NCBI GenBank assembly: GCA_003415625.1
Contig: PYIU01000002.1
Span: 5,952,001 to 6,016,000 of the forward strand
Direction: 5' to 3'
Length of the DNA: 64,000 nt
From: Aquanectria penicillioides
Lineage: Eukaryota; Ascomycota; Sordariomycetes; Hypocreales; Nectriaceae
Every line of letters starts with the position of its first letter. Position 1 is the first letter of the stretch. A model generated the notes under the pieces. It was not told the origin of the DNA and did not search any database. It saw nothing but the letters and a program-made list of their open reading frames with translations. The position numbers and the translations under genes are program-made. Positions 1 to 13,139 of this stretch are shown here, in pieces.

Positions 1-329
1 AGGCTTAATTTACTATCTTTTTATTTAGCTAATTAAGCTTAACTTTAGCCTTTACTATATTCTATAGGATTGTATTATTAATTATATCCCTTTCCTTTAT
101 CTCTATTAATAGTATAATATTATTTAGCAATTAGCACTATAATAGCTATATATATAAGCTATAAAAATTGCATTTTAATTGCATTATAGTATTAACTTTT
201 TTCTTTTTGCTATTATTTTTATTTAAGACTATATAGCTACTATAAAGCTTAAAATTAGCCTTAATTAGTATTTAACCTTATACCTTATAGTTAGTATAGA
301 TAAAGGCAATAGTATAAAGCAAACCCTTT

Positions 330-1800
330 TATAATACTTTATGCTTTTACTATAGCTATTTCCTTACTATTAAATTAATCCTTTTACTTAATAGTATTAG
401 TATTAATATACCTTTAAGTAAGCCTATAAAGTTATAGCTCTTTATTAAATCTATTAATAGTATAATAGCTATTAAAAAGCTAAAATAAATAATAATATTA
501 TTTAATATCTATTAGCTATAATGCTTTAGATTAATTATAATATAAATAGCTATATAATTTATACTATTAACTACCTTAAGGCTTTAATATTTATTCTTTA
601 TTATTACTATTAATATATTAAAAATATATATAAATATAGTTAATATAGAGATTTTATTATTATTGCTTAAACTTAAGATTATAATTGCCTTTATTTATAT
701 AGAATAATTATAGCTACTTTTTATTTAAGTATATTTAAATAGAAAGATATATAATAGCTTTTATATATATTTTTAAAAGGCTAAAGCTGCCTTTATATTA
801 AGGTTTTAATAGTTTTAATTTAATAGTATAATTATAAAGATATTTATTTTCTATAGGATTTTATACTTTAATTAAAAGTAATAGCTATTAAATATATTAA
901 TATTAATATAATCTTAAATCTTTATATAAATATAATATAATAAAGCAAATAGCTTAAAGTCCTTAATAATATAGACCTACTCTTTAAGCATTATTACTAT
1001 TATAAACTTCTTCTATAATATATATACTTTATTATAGTTCTATTTATATAAATTCTTATTTTAATTCTATAAGAATTTATTGCTATTTAATAAAAATATT
1101 TTATTTATAATTAGCTTAAATTAATAGAAATTACTATAAAATAGAATAATAAAAATGCCTTTAAAGCTTTTATTAAAGTACTTAATTAAATAATAAAGCT
1201 TATTATTAATCTTTAGTAATATATTAGCCTTAAGTATACTAACTTTATTAATAATAAATATCTATCTATTTCTTTATAATGCTTATATAGATCTATTTAT
1301 TACTTACTATTAGTTAATTAATCCCTTATTTATTGCATTATAGTTTTACTATAATAATAATAAAGATCTATTAATAGTAAGGCTATAAGCTAAATAAATA
1401 GTAATGCTATTAATACTTATTGCTATTATACTTAATATAGTAATTACTAATAGCTAATATAATATATTTTATTTAATAAAAAGCTTTATTATTGCCTTAA
1501 TTACTTAAAACTTATTTATATTGCCTTTACTATTAAAAAACTAATATAATTACTAAAAGCATTTATTTTCTTTAATACTAAAACTATTAATAGTATTATT
1601 ATTACTTTTTATAAGCTAAATATATTAATAAATTAATAAAAAGGCAATAGTTTATTGCTTATTAAATATAAACTATAAAGCAATATCTATTTTAAAGATT
1701 ATAATTATAAATATAAATGCCTATTTAATTATAACTATAGGACTATATAATAATAATAATATTGCTTTTTTTATTACTTTTATTATTATTTTAATGCCTT
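330..1800 (+). pseudogene. Relic of an unidentified protein gene shared by R1 and R2
   Basis: The stretch is collinear with 43660-45100 at an offset of about 43.3 kb. Best-matching blocks are 520-600 (with 43920-43990), 739-870 (with 44080-44215) and 1215-1250 (with 44575-44610). In the + frame where stops are read as mutated Gln/Trp, several copy differences are synonymous or conservative. Examples are GTA/GTT in a shared V-L-I-V-L segment and a shared C-hydrophobic block L-x-x-C-(L/I)-N-Y-L-x-L-(I/A)-Y-I-A. This supports a real protein. I do not recognise the family; no RT, integrase, transposase or helicase motif was visible. Ends are approximate. Confidence 0.45.
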
Positions 1801-3138
1801 TTTTTTTTTTTTTTTTTCTTTATCTATCTTTAATATGCCTTAAATTTAATGCTTTATTGCTTTTAATAGCCTTAACTATTAAGCCTTAATAGCTATAATT
1901 TTACTTAAATTAAGCACTTAAGTCTAGCTACTATTAATATTATTATTTTCTATAAATATTAAATCTTTTTTTTTTCTTTTCTTTATTACTTAATGCTTTC
2001 CTTTAAATCTCTACTTTCCTTTTCCCTTTTTATTATACTTTAAAGCCTAATAAAGTTATAAAGCATTAAAGCTAGCTCCCTTAATCCTACTATAATTTAA
2101 TTGCTATTAGCTACTATTTAAATAATATTAATAAAATATATAACTTAATTAAGGTTATTATCCTAAAATCTATTAGCATTATTATTGCTATTACTATTAT
2201 CTTTATTATAATAGTCTTTATTTCCTTTATATAACTTATTGCTATTTATAGCTATTTTAATATCCTTTAATATAAATACCTATTGCTATATATTCTTTTA
2301 AGCATTTTAGGCTAATTGCTTTAATAATTAAATATTATCTATAAAAAAGAAAATCTATTTTAAGATATTTTATTTTTATTTATTTTAAATAGTAATTATA
2401 TTTATATTGCCTAATAATAATTTAAATATAAAGCAATACTATAGTATAAAAAGGCTAAAATACTAAATTACTATCTTAAGAAATTCCCTAAATATTAATA
2501 TTAATTAATTAATTAATTAAGCTTTAAAAATAAAGGCATTATATAATAACTCTCTCTTTATAGTATATTAAGTATAATAAAATATATTTTAGTTTATTTT
2601 TAGTAATATTGCTTTTTATTTTATTTCTTTTTATTAATAAAGTTTAAGCTAAAATAGCCTTTAATAAATATAATTAAATGCATTTTATATTAATATAAAA
2701 ACTATATTTATTTATTTAAAAAAGGGCATTTAGGCTTAAAAGAAATACTAAAGTCTTTAATGCTATAGTATAACTTTTTGCACTAAATATAAATAAAAGT
2801 AATATAATTATATAAATAAATATCTTAAAAGACCTCTTTATAGTATAAATATATATTTAAAGCTATAACTTTTTTTTTTTACTTTTTAATATAAATATTA
2901 AAGCTAAATTAATTATTATTATTTTTAAGTTAATTAATCTTTTAAAGATATAGCTACCTTTTTAATATAAGCTAATATAAGTTATTAATATTAAAATATA
3001 TTTAATAATAATTATATAAAAGCTTTATTAAATATTTTAAAAGATAAATAATTACTTTAACCTTTAATAGTGCTTAATCTATAAAAATGCAATTAGCTAT
3101 TTTTATAAAGAATTAATAAATCTTATTTTCCTTTATGC

Positions 3139-3215
3139 TATTAATATTAATATTAGTATTAATATTAATATTAGTATTAATATTAATATTAGTATTAATA
3201 TAAGTATTATTATTA
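3139..3215. repeat. 18-bp tandem repeat (ATTAATATTAATATTAGT)n
   Basis: About four units of an 18-bp motif built from ATTAAT/ATTAGT sub-units lie inside R1. No function is apparent. Confidence 0.8.
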
Positions 3216-3969
3216 CTATTTTACTATTTAATAGATTTATTACTCTTTTAATTGCTAATATTATTTATATAAATATTAATATAAATATAAGTATTATTGC
3301 TATTATTATTAATACTATTTATTAAAATGCAAAAAGATATAGATATAAATATAAATATAAATATAGCCCTAACTGCCTGCATTTTAATCCTTTCTTTTAA
3401 TATAAAAAGGTACTTTATAACTATAATTATTTACTTTTAAATTAAATTCTTTACTTTTATTATATAATTAATTAAGTAATAAATTAAAAATAAGCTATAA
3501 GATTGCATTATAATAAACATTAAGTTATAGTTATACTGCAATTCTATAGCTATTAATTTATTCTAATAATTTATAAATATATAGAATTGCTTAATAAAAA
3601 GAATCCCCTTTTTATTAAATCCTATTCTCTTTATTAATTATTTAAGGAATTTAAACCGGTATATATTTTACTATTATTACTACTAACTTAAGTTTTTATT
3701 CTAAAGTATATACTTAATATATATAGCCTTATGCTTATAAATCTAAAATAATTCTATATAAAAGTTTGCCTTTTTATTAAATATTATTAATAGCTTTACT
3801 ATATTATTAATTAAAGCTAATATATTAAATATAGCTATTCTTTATTTTATAGTAACTTAAAATAATAGCTTATTAAGGTCCTGCACTTTTATAGTATATA
3901 AAACGCTTTATATTAGTAAACTTAATATATATAAAAGGAAATTATAATAGCCCTCCCTTTTTATTAATA

Positions 3970-4030
3970 CTTATTTATTTACTTATTTATTTACTTACTT
4001 ACTTATTTATTTATTTATTTATTTTCTTAT
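3970..4030. repeat. (TTAT/TTAC)n microsatellite
   Basis: A 4-bp tandem tract alternates TTAT and TTAC units within R1. Confidence 0.8.
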
Positions 4031-4937
4031 TTATCTTACTTAATACTTTTTATTATTTATATATATATATTATATGCAATTATATAGAAATAAAACCTTA
4101 TTTACTTACCTTATAAAAAATACTATTTAAATATTAAATAATATCCTTTTAATATACTTTATTGCTTTTTAAAAGATTGTTTCTATTTATATTAAAAAGC
4201 AAGCTAAAGTTTATACTTTTATATAATTAAATTAAACTATATATATAAAGTAAGCTATATTAATTAATTTTAATAGTAGTAAAATAGTAACTTACTTAAT
4301 TAAAAAGTAACTTTTTATTAACTTTAATATAATGCTTTAAGAATAAAGATAATTTATAATAAAAGTAAATAGCTAAATTTATTAAATTTAATATTAATAA
4401 ATACTTCCTTTTTTTACTATTATTAAAATTAACTAAAAATAGCTTAATAATATTCTTATTATATTACTAATATCTTATAAGCTATAGCTTAATAAAGTTT
4501 ATAATATTATATAAATTAATAATAAAATAAATTACTAAAAGACTATACTTAATAATTAATAATTTAATCTTTTATTATATATTTAATTAAAACTTATAAA
4601 ATATAAATTGCTAAAAACTATAGATTAAAATAGATTAAATTAGCTCCTTTATATACTTATTCTTTATTATTCTATACTTCTTAAGGTTAACTTTAGCTAC
4701 TTTTATCCTTTTAGCTATTATTTTCTATAATAGCTACTTAACCTTCTAAAAGGAGCCCTTTTCTATATTTATTATATTTACTCTTTAATTCTATAACTAT
4801 ACTATTATATTAAAAATTAAAAAAGAAAATATTTAATAGTATATAGTATAATTGCTATATTAATAAAGAACTATCTTTATTTATATCTTTAATATTAAGT
4901 CTTAAAATATAAAAGTAGCTTTTATATTACTATTTTA

Positions 4938-4982
4938 ATTATTACTACTATTATTGCTATTATTATTGCTATTATTATTATT
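4938..4982. repeat. (ATT/ACT/GCT)n trinucleotide tract
   Basis: An imperfect trinucleotide tract of ATT units is interrupted by ACT and GCT. C and G remain only in CT and GC contexts, as expected after CpA-directed mutation. Confidence 0.6.
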
Positions 4983-5679
4983 TTTATATTAAAAGCTACT
5001 ATTACTACTATATTTAAATTAAGATTTAATCTAAAAGCTATTAATAATTAAAAGGAATATAAATTGCAATAAATACTATATACTCTATATACCTTACTAT
5101 TACTATTTACTTTTGCCTATCTATTTATTATTTATACTATTTATGCTTTTTTAGCTTTCTTTTTGCTCTCTTTTTTACTTTTGCCTTTTATAGTACCTTT
5201 TTTATTTAAGCAATAGCCTATTAAATCTATAAGGAAATATAGTTAAAAAAGCTTTTAAAAAAACTATAGGTTCTAAAAATTAATAAATTAAGCCTTATAG
5301 ATAATATAAATATATAGTTTTAATTTTAATATCTATTAAATATTTATTAAATCTATAAATAAAACTTAATAATCTACTAAAAGTATACTAATTATATTTA
5401 TATTAATTGCATCTATTTTAATTTCTCTATTAGGTCTTTATTTATTTACCTCTTTTTCTTTTAGATTAATGCCTAAAGCATTATAAAGAAACTATAACTT
5501 TTTAGTATTAATTACTTTTAGCATTAAATTAAAATTAAATATCCTTAATAAAACAATCTTTTTTATTAATTCCCTTTTATTATTTTTTTAATTATTATTA
5601 CCTATTAATATTAATATATTATTATAATTACTATTATTAAAATTATTACTATTTATCTCTCTTTTATATATATTTAGCC

Positions 5680-5742
5680 TATTATTATTACTATTACTAC
5701 TATTATTATTATTACTATTATTATTATTACTATTATTACTAT
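5680..5742. repeat. (ATT/ACT)n trinucleotide tract
   Basis: ATT units with ACT interruptions, similar in type to the tract at 4938-4982 in the same relic. Confidence 0.75.
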
Positions 5743-7702
5743 TTTTATTTTTATTAAAATTAACTTTATTTACTTTATATAACTTAAAAAAGATATTTTA
5801 AATATTAATAGGCCTTACTTTAGCATTTAAGCCTTAATTATTTATAGGCATTATATATACTCTTTATATTTATTTAATTTTAAATAGCTCTTTATGCTTT
5901 ATTAATTAATAAATAATATTAAAAATGCTCTATTTTAGTGCCCTTTAGCTATTTATTTCCTTAATATTAATCTTAATGTTTTTATAGTATTAGTTATTTC
6001 TTTTTAATTATACTAAAGCTCTTTTTACCTTTTATCTTTATATTAATAGCAATTTTAAAAGATTTTATAGCTTTAATTAATAAGGCCTATACTATAAAAT
6101 ATAAACTTAATTAAATGCTTTAATAAATAGATATAAAAGTACCTTTATTGCTATATTTTAAATATTATTTAAAAAGATAGAAATAAAACCTTTAATATAC
6201 TTTTTATATTATATTTTTCTCTTTTTCTATTAGCTATTACTATTATTGCTACTAATAGCTATATTATACTATATAATCTACCTAAAGTAAATATTTAATA
6301 TAATTAACTTTTTCTTTATTAATAATAGATCTTAAAGTTCTTTTAGATATATATAGTTATAATCTAACTATTAATAAACTTAATTAGCTATAATTAACTT
6401 ATGCCTTTTAAGTTAAATAAAGCAATCTTTATAAACTGCAATTAGCTAGCCTAAAGGAAAGTATATAAAATAAAAAAATAGTATATAGCTAAATTATAGT
6501 ATACTATTTATTTTCTATTTTATTTAAATAGTTTATTAAATCTCTTTTAGTTTAACCTTAAAAAACTTATAATAATATATTTTATATATTTATATTAATA
6601 TTATAATTCTATTATAAAGTATATAGTAAAAGTTCTATACTATTAATATTTCCTTACTTTAAGGAATAGATATATATTAGCTAAGCTTATTAAATGCTTA
6701 TTTATTTTCTATAAACTTTTAATTAAATTAATTAATTATACTAAATATATTATAATTTAATTTATTTATATTTATTTTATAAAAAGAAAGAACTTAATAT
6801 TAATTTATTAAATAATAGCTTTTATCTATTTAAATATAATTTAATTAAAATTAAATAAGCTAAAATTAATTAAATTTAACTTAAATAAATTTAATTTAAT
6901 TATAAACTCTATTATATTAATCCTTTTAAGATCTCTTTTATTAACTTTACTTTTAGCTTTAGCTTAAATATAAAACTAATATTTTAAAAGATTTTTGCTT
7001 TTTTAGTTTAAAAGCGCTAATAATAGTAGCTTTAAATAGTATTAATTTTTTAATGCCTATACTATTTAAAGTATTATTAATAGTATTAAAATATAATTTT
7101 AATAATAATCCTTCTTAAAGCTATAAAACTGCCTTTAGAGTGCCTTACTGCTATACCTTTATTCTTTATTTTAAATCTAATACTATAATATTTAATTCTA
7201 TTAATAAAAGAATATTTTAATATATATTATTGCTATTATTTTTATTATTAGTTATTAATATAATAGCTATATAAGCTTAACCTTTACTTATTAATAGAGT
7301 ATTTAAGCTAATAGATAGAGTTAATTTTACTTAAGCTAATACTTTTTTAATGCATTATATTATATAGCTAAATAATAAAGTAATAAAAGTATTTAAAATT
7401 TATTAATTTAATTAATTAAATATAATACTTTATAAATTAAGCTTAAGCTAAAATATTTATTAATTAAAATTGCTTAATACTTTATTTTTATATTTTTAAA
7501 TTATATAATTAAAATAATTAAATAAATTATTAGTTTTAAATAGATAATTACTATTAAATCTCTTTTATATTTACTATATATAATAGTTTTAAATAAACCT
7601 AAAGAGATTTTATATACTTTAAGCTAATTTATTAAATCTATTGCCCTTTATATTAATAGAAGAATTAAAATCTATAATAACTTTAGTAAATAGGTATTAT
7701 AT

Positions 7703-7715
7703 ATCTCTCTCTCTC

Positions 7716-7751
<36 letters not shown>
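7703..7751. repeat. (CT)n followed by (AT)n dinucleotide tract
   Basis: A short CT run leads directly into about 15 AT units. It lies about 300 bp outside the LINE copy 1 insertion and is not part of the LINE. Confidence 0.85.
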
Positions 7752-7752
<1 letters not shown>

Positions 7753-8034
7753 CTTTTTTTTATTATACTTTAAGACTATATTAAATCTATTGCTAATATT
7801 TATTATTGCATTTTTATATACTATAAATATATAAGTATATTAATGCTATTATATATATCTATATATATTTACTTATATTTATATATATATATATAGATTT
7901 ACTTAAATATTTTTATTAAAATAATAAAAAAATACTAATTATAATAGTCTATATATACTTTATATTCTCTATTATAATTAAATCTATAGGCAACTTTATA
8001 TAATATTTTATATACTTACTTTTTTAATAATTAC

Positions 8035-8050
8035 TAATATATATTTTATA
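8035..8050. repeat. Target site duplication, left, LINE copy 1
   Basis: The 16-bp TAATATATATTTTATA here is repeated exactly at 14660-14675. The two flank LINE copy 1 and fix its ends. Length and variable sequence fit target-primed insertion of a non-LTR retrotransposon. Confidence 0.85.
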
Positions 8051-8344
8051 TTTATTTATTAATACTCTATAGACCTATAAGGTAGATAGTGCTTCTATAC
8101 TATATAAATAAAGAAAAAAACTATACTAATAGAATAAAAACCTTTATTTAATATAATATTAGATTTAATATAGGTCCCCTATAGAGAAGCATTAGATTAA
8201 AAGTTAGTTTAGTGCTATTATTAAAATATTCTATTTACCTAATTATAGGGTTAGTAAATAAAGTAAAAGTAAAGCCTACAATAGGCCTAGATTGCCTATA
8301 CTATAAGCCTATTATAAGGAGTGGGGCACTATTTTAGCGCTGCT

Positions 8345-8370
8345 AGCTAGCAGCTAGCTAGCTGCTAGCT
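8345..8370. repeat. Perfect GCTAGC-rich palindrome in LINE 3' region (copy 1)
   Basis: A 26-bp perfect palindrome made of AGCTAGC units lies about 300 bp from the LINE 3' end, in the 3' untranslated region. It can form a strong hairpin in RNA. The equivalent site in copy 2 (22337-22368) is a different but also perfect palindrome; in copy 3 (28891-28925) it is imperfect. Confidence 0.8.
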
Positions 8371-8586
8371 ATTTAAGTGCTATTATTATTATTTCTTAAT
8401 CTTTATAGGTATGCTTAATTCCTTTCCTTTTCTTCCTTCTTTATATACTTCTATAAGAGCTTTCTATTGCCTTTAAATATATACTTTATTAATGCATTAT
8501 TTATATAGAATACTTAATTTATATAAGCGCTAATTGCTATTTCTATTGCTATTCTATATTAATTATATATAGCTAAAAATAATAAT

Positions 8587-8589
<3 letters not shown>

Positions 8590-8642
<53 letters not shown>
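8590..8642. repeat. (TAA)n microsatellite in LINE 3' region (copy 1)
   Basis: About 18 TAA units, in the same place relative to the LINE 3' end as the arrays in copy 2 (21911-22132) and copy 3 (29141-29192). The array is an inherited part of the element, with differing length between copies. Confidence 0.9.
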
Positions 8643-8644
<2 letters not shown>

Positions 8645-9869
8645 GCAATATATATTTAATGTAGCTATAAATAGTATTCTTATTAATATTAGTAGATACT
8701 AAAATGCCAAGCTGGCTATATTAAGGTAGGGGGTGCTGCATTAATTTTAGGGATAGTGTAAGATTTGCCCTATTCTATATGCATTATGCAAATAGCAAAA
8801 GATAGAAAGAACAGTCTATACTAGGATTAGGCTAATATATAGTTTCTATCCCTTATGGCTATAAGAAACTAACTATTAATAGATATTAAGGCTAGCGGCT
8901 ATATGGCTTATGCCTATATATATAAGCTATATAAGCTATTACTATACTTAATGGAGGCTAATGCCTATATATTAATAGTAGCTTTATAGAAAGGGATAGC
9001 TATAGTAAGTATAGCTTAATTTAGTTCTACTATAAATATAATGCTAATATAGATTATAAAAGAAAGAGCTTTAGCAATTAAGGGCTAAGGCTATTTAGGC
9101 TAAAAGAAGGGCAATTTAAGTGCACTTTTAAGCTATACCTATAGTCTTAACTATAAATTTTAATATTAATTAACTCTATAAACTAATTAATAGAGTTAAT
9201 TATATAGCTATAGCTTTTAAAAGCTTAATAGCTATATTGCCTTCTTTAGTTAAGGGGGCTAAGGCTACTTAAGGATAGGCAATGCCTAAAAGTAATAATA
9301 GCAATAAATAGTATTAATTTTAATATAGATTTATATTAGCTAATATTAATAGTAAAGACTAAAGTCTAATATAACTCTTTAAGTAATAGCTTAAGCTTAA
9401 GTAAAGCTAAAAAGGGATTAAAATAAAAGGGGCTTAAAGATAAAAAGAATAAAGAAAAAAATAGTAAAAAAAAAAATAAAAAGAAAAATAGCAAAAAAAA
9501 TAAAATAGATTTTATATCTTTTAAAAAGAATATAAACTTAAAGTAAATAGTATTACTAAAGTAAATAAATATAAATTAAATATAGCAATAAATAAAGGTA
9601 AAGTCTAAATAAGGCTAAAGTAAAGACCTAGCTATTAAAGGGGGTAGGCTTTAGTATATTATTTATATAATAGGCTAGTTTTTTCTCTCTTTTAAAGGGA
9701 GTTTTTTTAGGTATATTAACTTCCCTTTTAATAAAAAAGTTAAAATGCTTAAATAAAAAAGTTATTAAAAGGTAAAGGCAATATAAAAATAAATATATTT
9801 TAAATTAAATATAGCTTAATAGCTAGCTTATAATATAGTATAATATATAGATAGATTAGCTACTTAATA

Positions 9870-12800
9870 AAGCAATATATAGTTTAAGCTTTAAATAAAT
9901 ACTATTTAAGCTTAAAAAAGTTATAAAGTAAATTAAATAAAGTTTCCTTTTAGCTTAAATAAAGTAGGCAATATAATATAATATAGCTAACTATTTTAAT
10001 AGTATTTTTATATTAGCATTAAAGTATATTTACCTTAAGGACCTTTCTTTAAAAAAGGAAACCTTAAAGTTTAATGCATTCTATTTATATTTAAATAAAT
10101 AAAAAGCTTTTATACTTCTTAAGTCCTTTATATAGGTAAATAGTCTTCTTCTTTATATAAAGTAAAAAGATTTTAGCTACTTTTATTTTATTATTAATAT
10201 ACTATTTATAAAACTTATATTTAATTTATTTTTATTAATGCCTTTAATTAACTAATACTTAATCCTTAATTAACTTTTAGTTTTCTTTATATTTTTTATT
10301 AAAAAGCTAATTAATAAACTATTCTTTATATTTTTATATTAATTTATATTAAAGGTTATTATAATAATAATAGTAAATTTAATATATTATTAATATAATT
10401 ATAAAAAAAATAAATCTTTTAGTGCCTTAAGTTTAAAGCTAGCCTTAAAATTAAGCAAGTTATTTATTAAGGTATATATTTAATAAAGGGATTTTAAGCT
10501 TACTTTCTAGCAGTTTAATTAAAGTAGCTTTATAGCCTCTTTTAATAGCATAAAGGGCTTAAATCTATTTAATTAATAGGGCTTTAGCAATCCCTTTTAG
10601 GTTACTGCCCCTTTTTATTAAAAAATAGTATATACTAGCGCTATAGGCAATTATAGATCTAATTACATATATATATATTATACAGGCAGCCTTAAGGTTT
10701 ACTCCCTATATATTTATTATAAGGGCAGTAAGGGCCTGCCTTTAGCGCTTAAGTTTTCCCTTAAGCTTAAAGATATATAGGCCCTAAAATAATTTTCTAT
10801 ATAGCTATAATCTAAAGAAATAGTATAATTCCTATAGTTAAATTATATTATAAATAAAAGTTAATTAAATTTAATGCTTTTAGTATTAATAAAAGAAATA
10901 AAGGAGTTAGGCTTTAATAGATTTAAAGGTTATACTATTAATAAAGGCCTAAAATATATATACTATTTATATAGTTTTAAGTTAGGCCTAAATCTCTATT
11001 ATATCTCTTTTAAATATAAGTATATTTATATTATTAGTAAATTTAATTACTATAATTTTAAGGACTTTATTAAGCGCTATATAAAGCCTTAATATAAATA
11101 GAATAAAAAGGATAAAGAAAAGTAGCAATCCTTATAGAACTTTAGCTTTAATGCTATAGGGTTTAAAGGATTTACTATTAAACTAAAGGCATATTAAACA
11201 CTTAAATAAATAGCTAAAAAGCTAAACTAATAACTATTATAGATAGCCTTAATTATAAAGAGTAATAATAAGCCTTTTATAATTAATTAAATTAAAGGCT
11301 ATAGTAAAGTTTAATTAAAGAAATAATACTATTTTACTATAAGCCTATACTATATATACTACTTCTACTATAACTATAAAGGCAAGCTTAATAGACCTTT
11401 AAGGCCTATTCCCTATTTAACTATTAAAAAGTATATTTAAGTTTTTAGCTATTATTACTATTTATTAAGCTATTATTAACTCTATTACTTTATTAATAAT
11501 ACTAAAAAAAGAAATAGATCTTTATTTAAATGCTATACATTTTTAGGCTATTACTTTATTTAATTTAAGAATAATAGTAGTAATTATATAGCAAAAGCAA
11601 TATAAAAAGTGCCTAAATGCAATGCTTATATTAATAATAGTAATAAGGGCTTTTAAAAAGGGCTTACTATATACTTTAAGGAAGCTAATAGAGAATCTAT
11701 TGCTATTAAAAGCTTTTTACAATTAAATTTTAAAGAGTAAATATACTAATTTATAAAATTTAATACAATTCTATATTAAGTCCTTAGCATTCTATAGCAT
11801 TTAGTCTATACCTATAAATTGTATTATAAAGTCTATTATAATAGGTTTAATATCTTAATTATTTATTTAAAATTTAAAAAAGAAGCATTTTACTAATATA
11901 GTTACCTTTTTAATATAGCTTATAGCTAAAGAATCTTACTTAAAGCAATTAAGGGAAGGGAGCTATAATAGGGCTAAGGCAATATTGCTTTAAAGTTATA
12001 CCTATCTTTTTAAATTCTAAAATTTCTTTTAGCTATCTATACCTTTCCCTATTTTAGCTTTAAATAGAGTATTGCATTAAGCCGCTTGCCTAGCCCTAAT
12101 TATATAAGCCTCTTGCTTATTGCCTACTTCTTATAGTTTTAGCCAATTAGCTACTATACTATTATATTATGTATATCTTTATATTTATTTAAGTTAGTAA
12201 ATAGCCTCTATAATAGGCTAGTCCTATTAATTATTGCAATTAGGCCTAAATTGCCTCTATATTAAAGTAATATATTAAGCAATTTAATATAGTCTTTAAG
12301 TTAGCTATTTAATTGCCTATTTTAACTATTATATAAAAGTTATTTTATTAAAAGTCTAGCAAAAAGTAACTTATACTTTAAGTTTAGCCTTCTTAAGGTT
12401 TATTATATATTAATTAAATACTATAGGCTAAAGATTTAATAAAAAAAAAAACAATATATTTATAAAAAGCCTAATATATATTTACTATAAAATATAATTA
12501 AAGCTATTTAAATTATAATTAAGGCTTAAATAAATAGTATAGCTATTCTTTAAGGCCTAAACTAAATTAAAAGTACTATTTTTAATATTACCTATTTTTT
12601 AAATTACTATTCTATAAAGGGTTATTAAGGCTATATTTAGCCATTATATCTCTATTAAAAAGATTAAGCTATATAAAGTAGTTCTATTATAGCAGTTCTA
12701 AATTAAATAATATAAATTAAAGTCTTTAACTATAATTATTTAAAGGGCTAAAATAAGGCTAGCTAAAGTATATATTACTTTTAAGTTTCCTTTACCTTTT

Positions 12801-13130
12801 AAAAAGTTATATACTGCAATTATTTTTATATAGCAATAATTAAAATTAATACTAGCCTAATCTTCCCTAGCCTAATAGATTTAGGTTTTTAGTTTATATT
12901 ATTTATATATATAAAGAGCTATATAGCCTAAATAATAGATTATAGTATAGTTCAATCTTTTAGGGTTTACTAAAGTATTAGTCCCTTAATTTTTAGCTAA
13001 TTCTAAAAGTACAATTATATTATATTTATTATAGGTATATAATACCTAATAGATTAACCTAAAGTAATAGTATATATTTTAGAATAGGACCTATATTAAT
13101 TAAATATAGATAGGGAGATTAATTTAATAG
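9870..13130 (-). pseudogene. LINE ORF2 relic, copy 1: endonuclease/reverse transcriptase
   Basis: Minus-strand counterpart of 17440-20700. The RT active-site box lies at 11021-11041 and reads F-T-N-N-I-N-I in place of the F-V-D-D box of LINE RTs; both catalytic Asp codons are now Asn, as G-to-A change predicts. The frame is full of TAA/TAG. A 72-codon open frame on the + strand (10874-11092) runs antisense across this active site; it is a by-product, not a gene. Boundaries are mapped from copy 2 and are approximate (within about 100 bp). Confidence 0.8.
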
Positions 13131-13139
13131 ATAGTAGCA

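Larger units (their letters stand above)
1..8034. mobile_element. Unidentified decayed element R1 (left part of window)
   Basis: This is AT-rich, RIP-mutated DNA with stops in all frames, running from the window edge to the target duplication of LINE copy 1. No LTR or terminal inverted repeat was found; the left end may lie outside the window. The only part with detectable relatives in the window is 330-1800, which is collinear with 43660-45100. The rest (about 1800-8034) holds simple repeats, annotated separately, and no recognisable protein motif. It could be one long element or several nested ones. Calling it a mobile element rests on RIP (which targets repeats) and on the second related copy. 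Confidence 0.5.

Noticed and set aside
2690..2800. Copia integrase-like H-L-G-L-K motif in R1
   Set aside because: A short match (K-K-G-H-L-G-L-K-E-I-L) resembles the G-H-L-G pre-integrase motif, but no second zinc ligand pair, DDE core or RT follows at the expected spacing.
3139..5742. CRISPR-like or regulatory repeats in R1
   Set aside because: These are contiguous simple tandem repeats without spacers, in a eukaryotic transposon relic.
10874..11092. 72-codon open frame as a protein-coding gene
   Set aside because: It lies antisense to the LINE RT active site, its only relative in the window is the same place in LINE copy 3, and it has no independent support.
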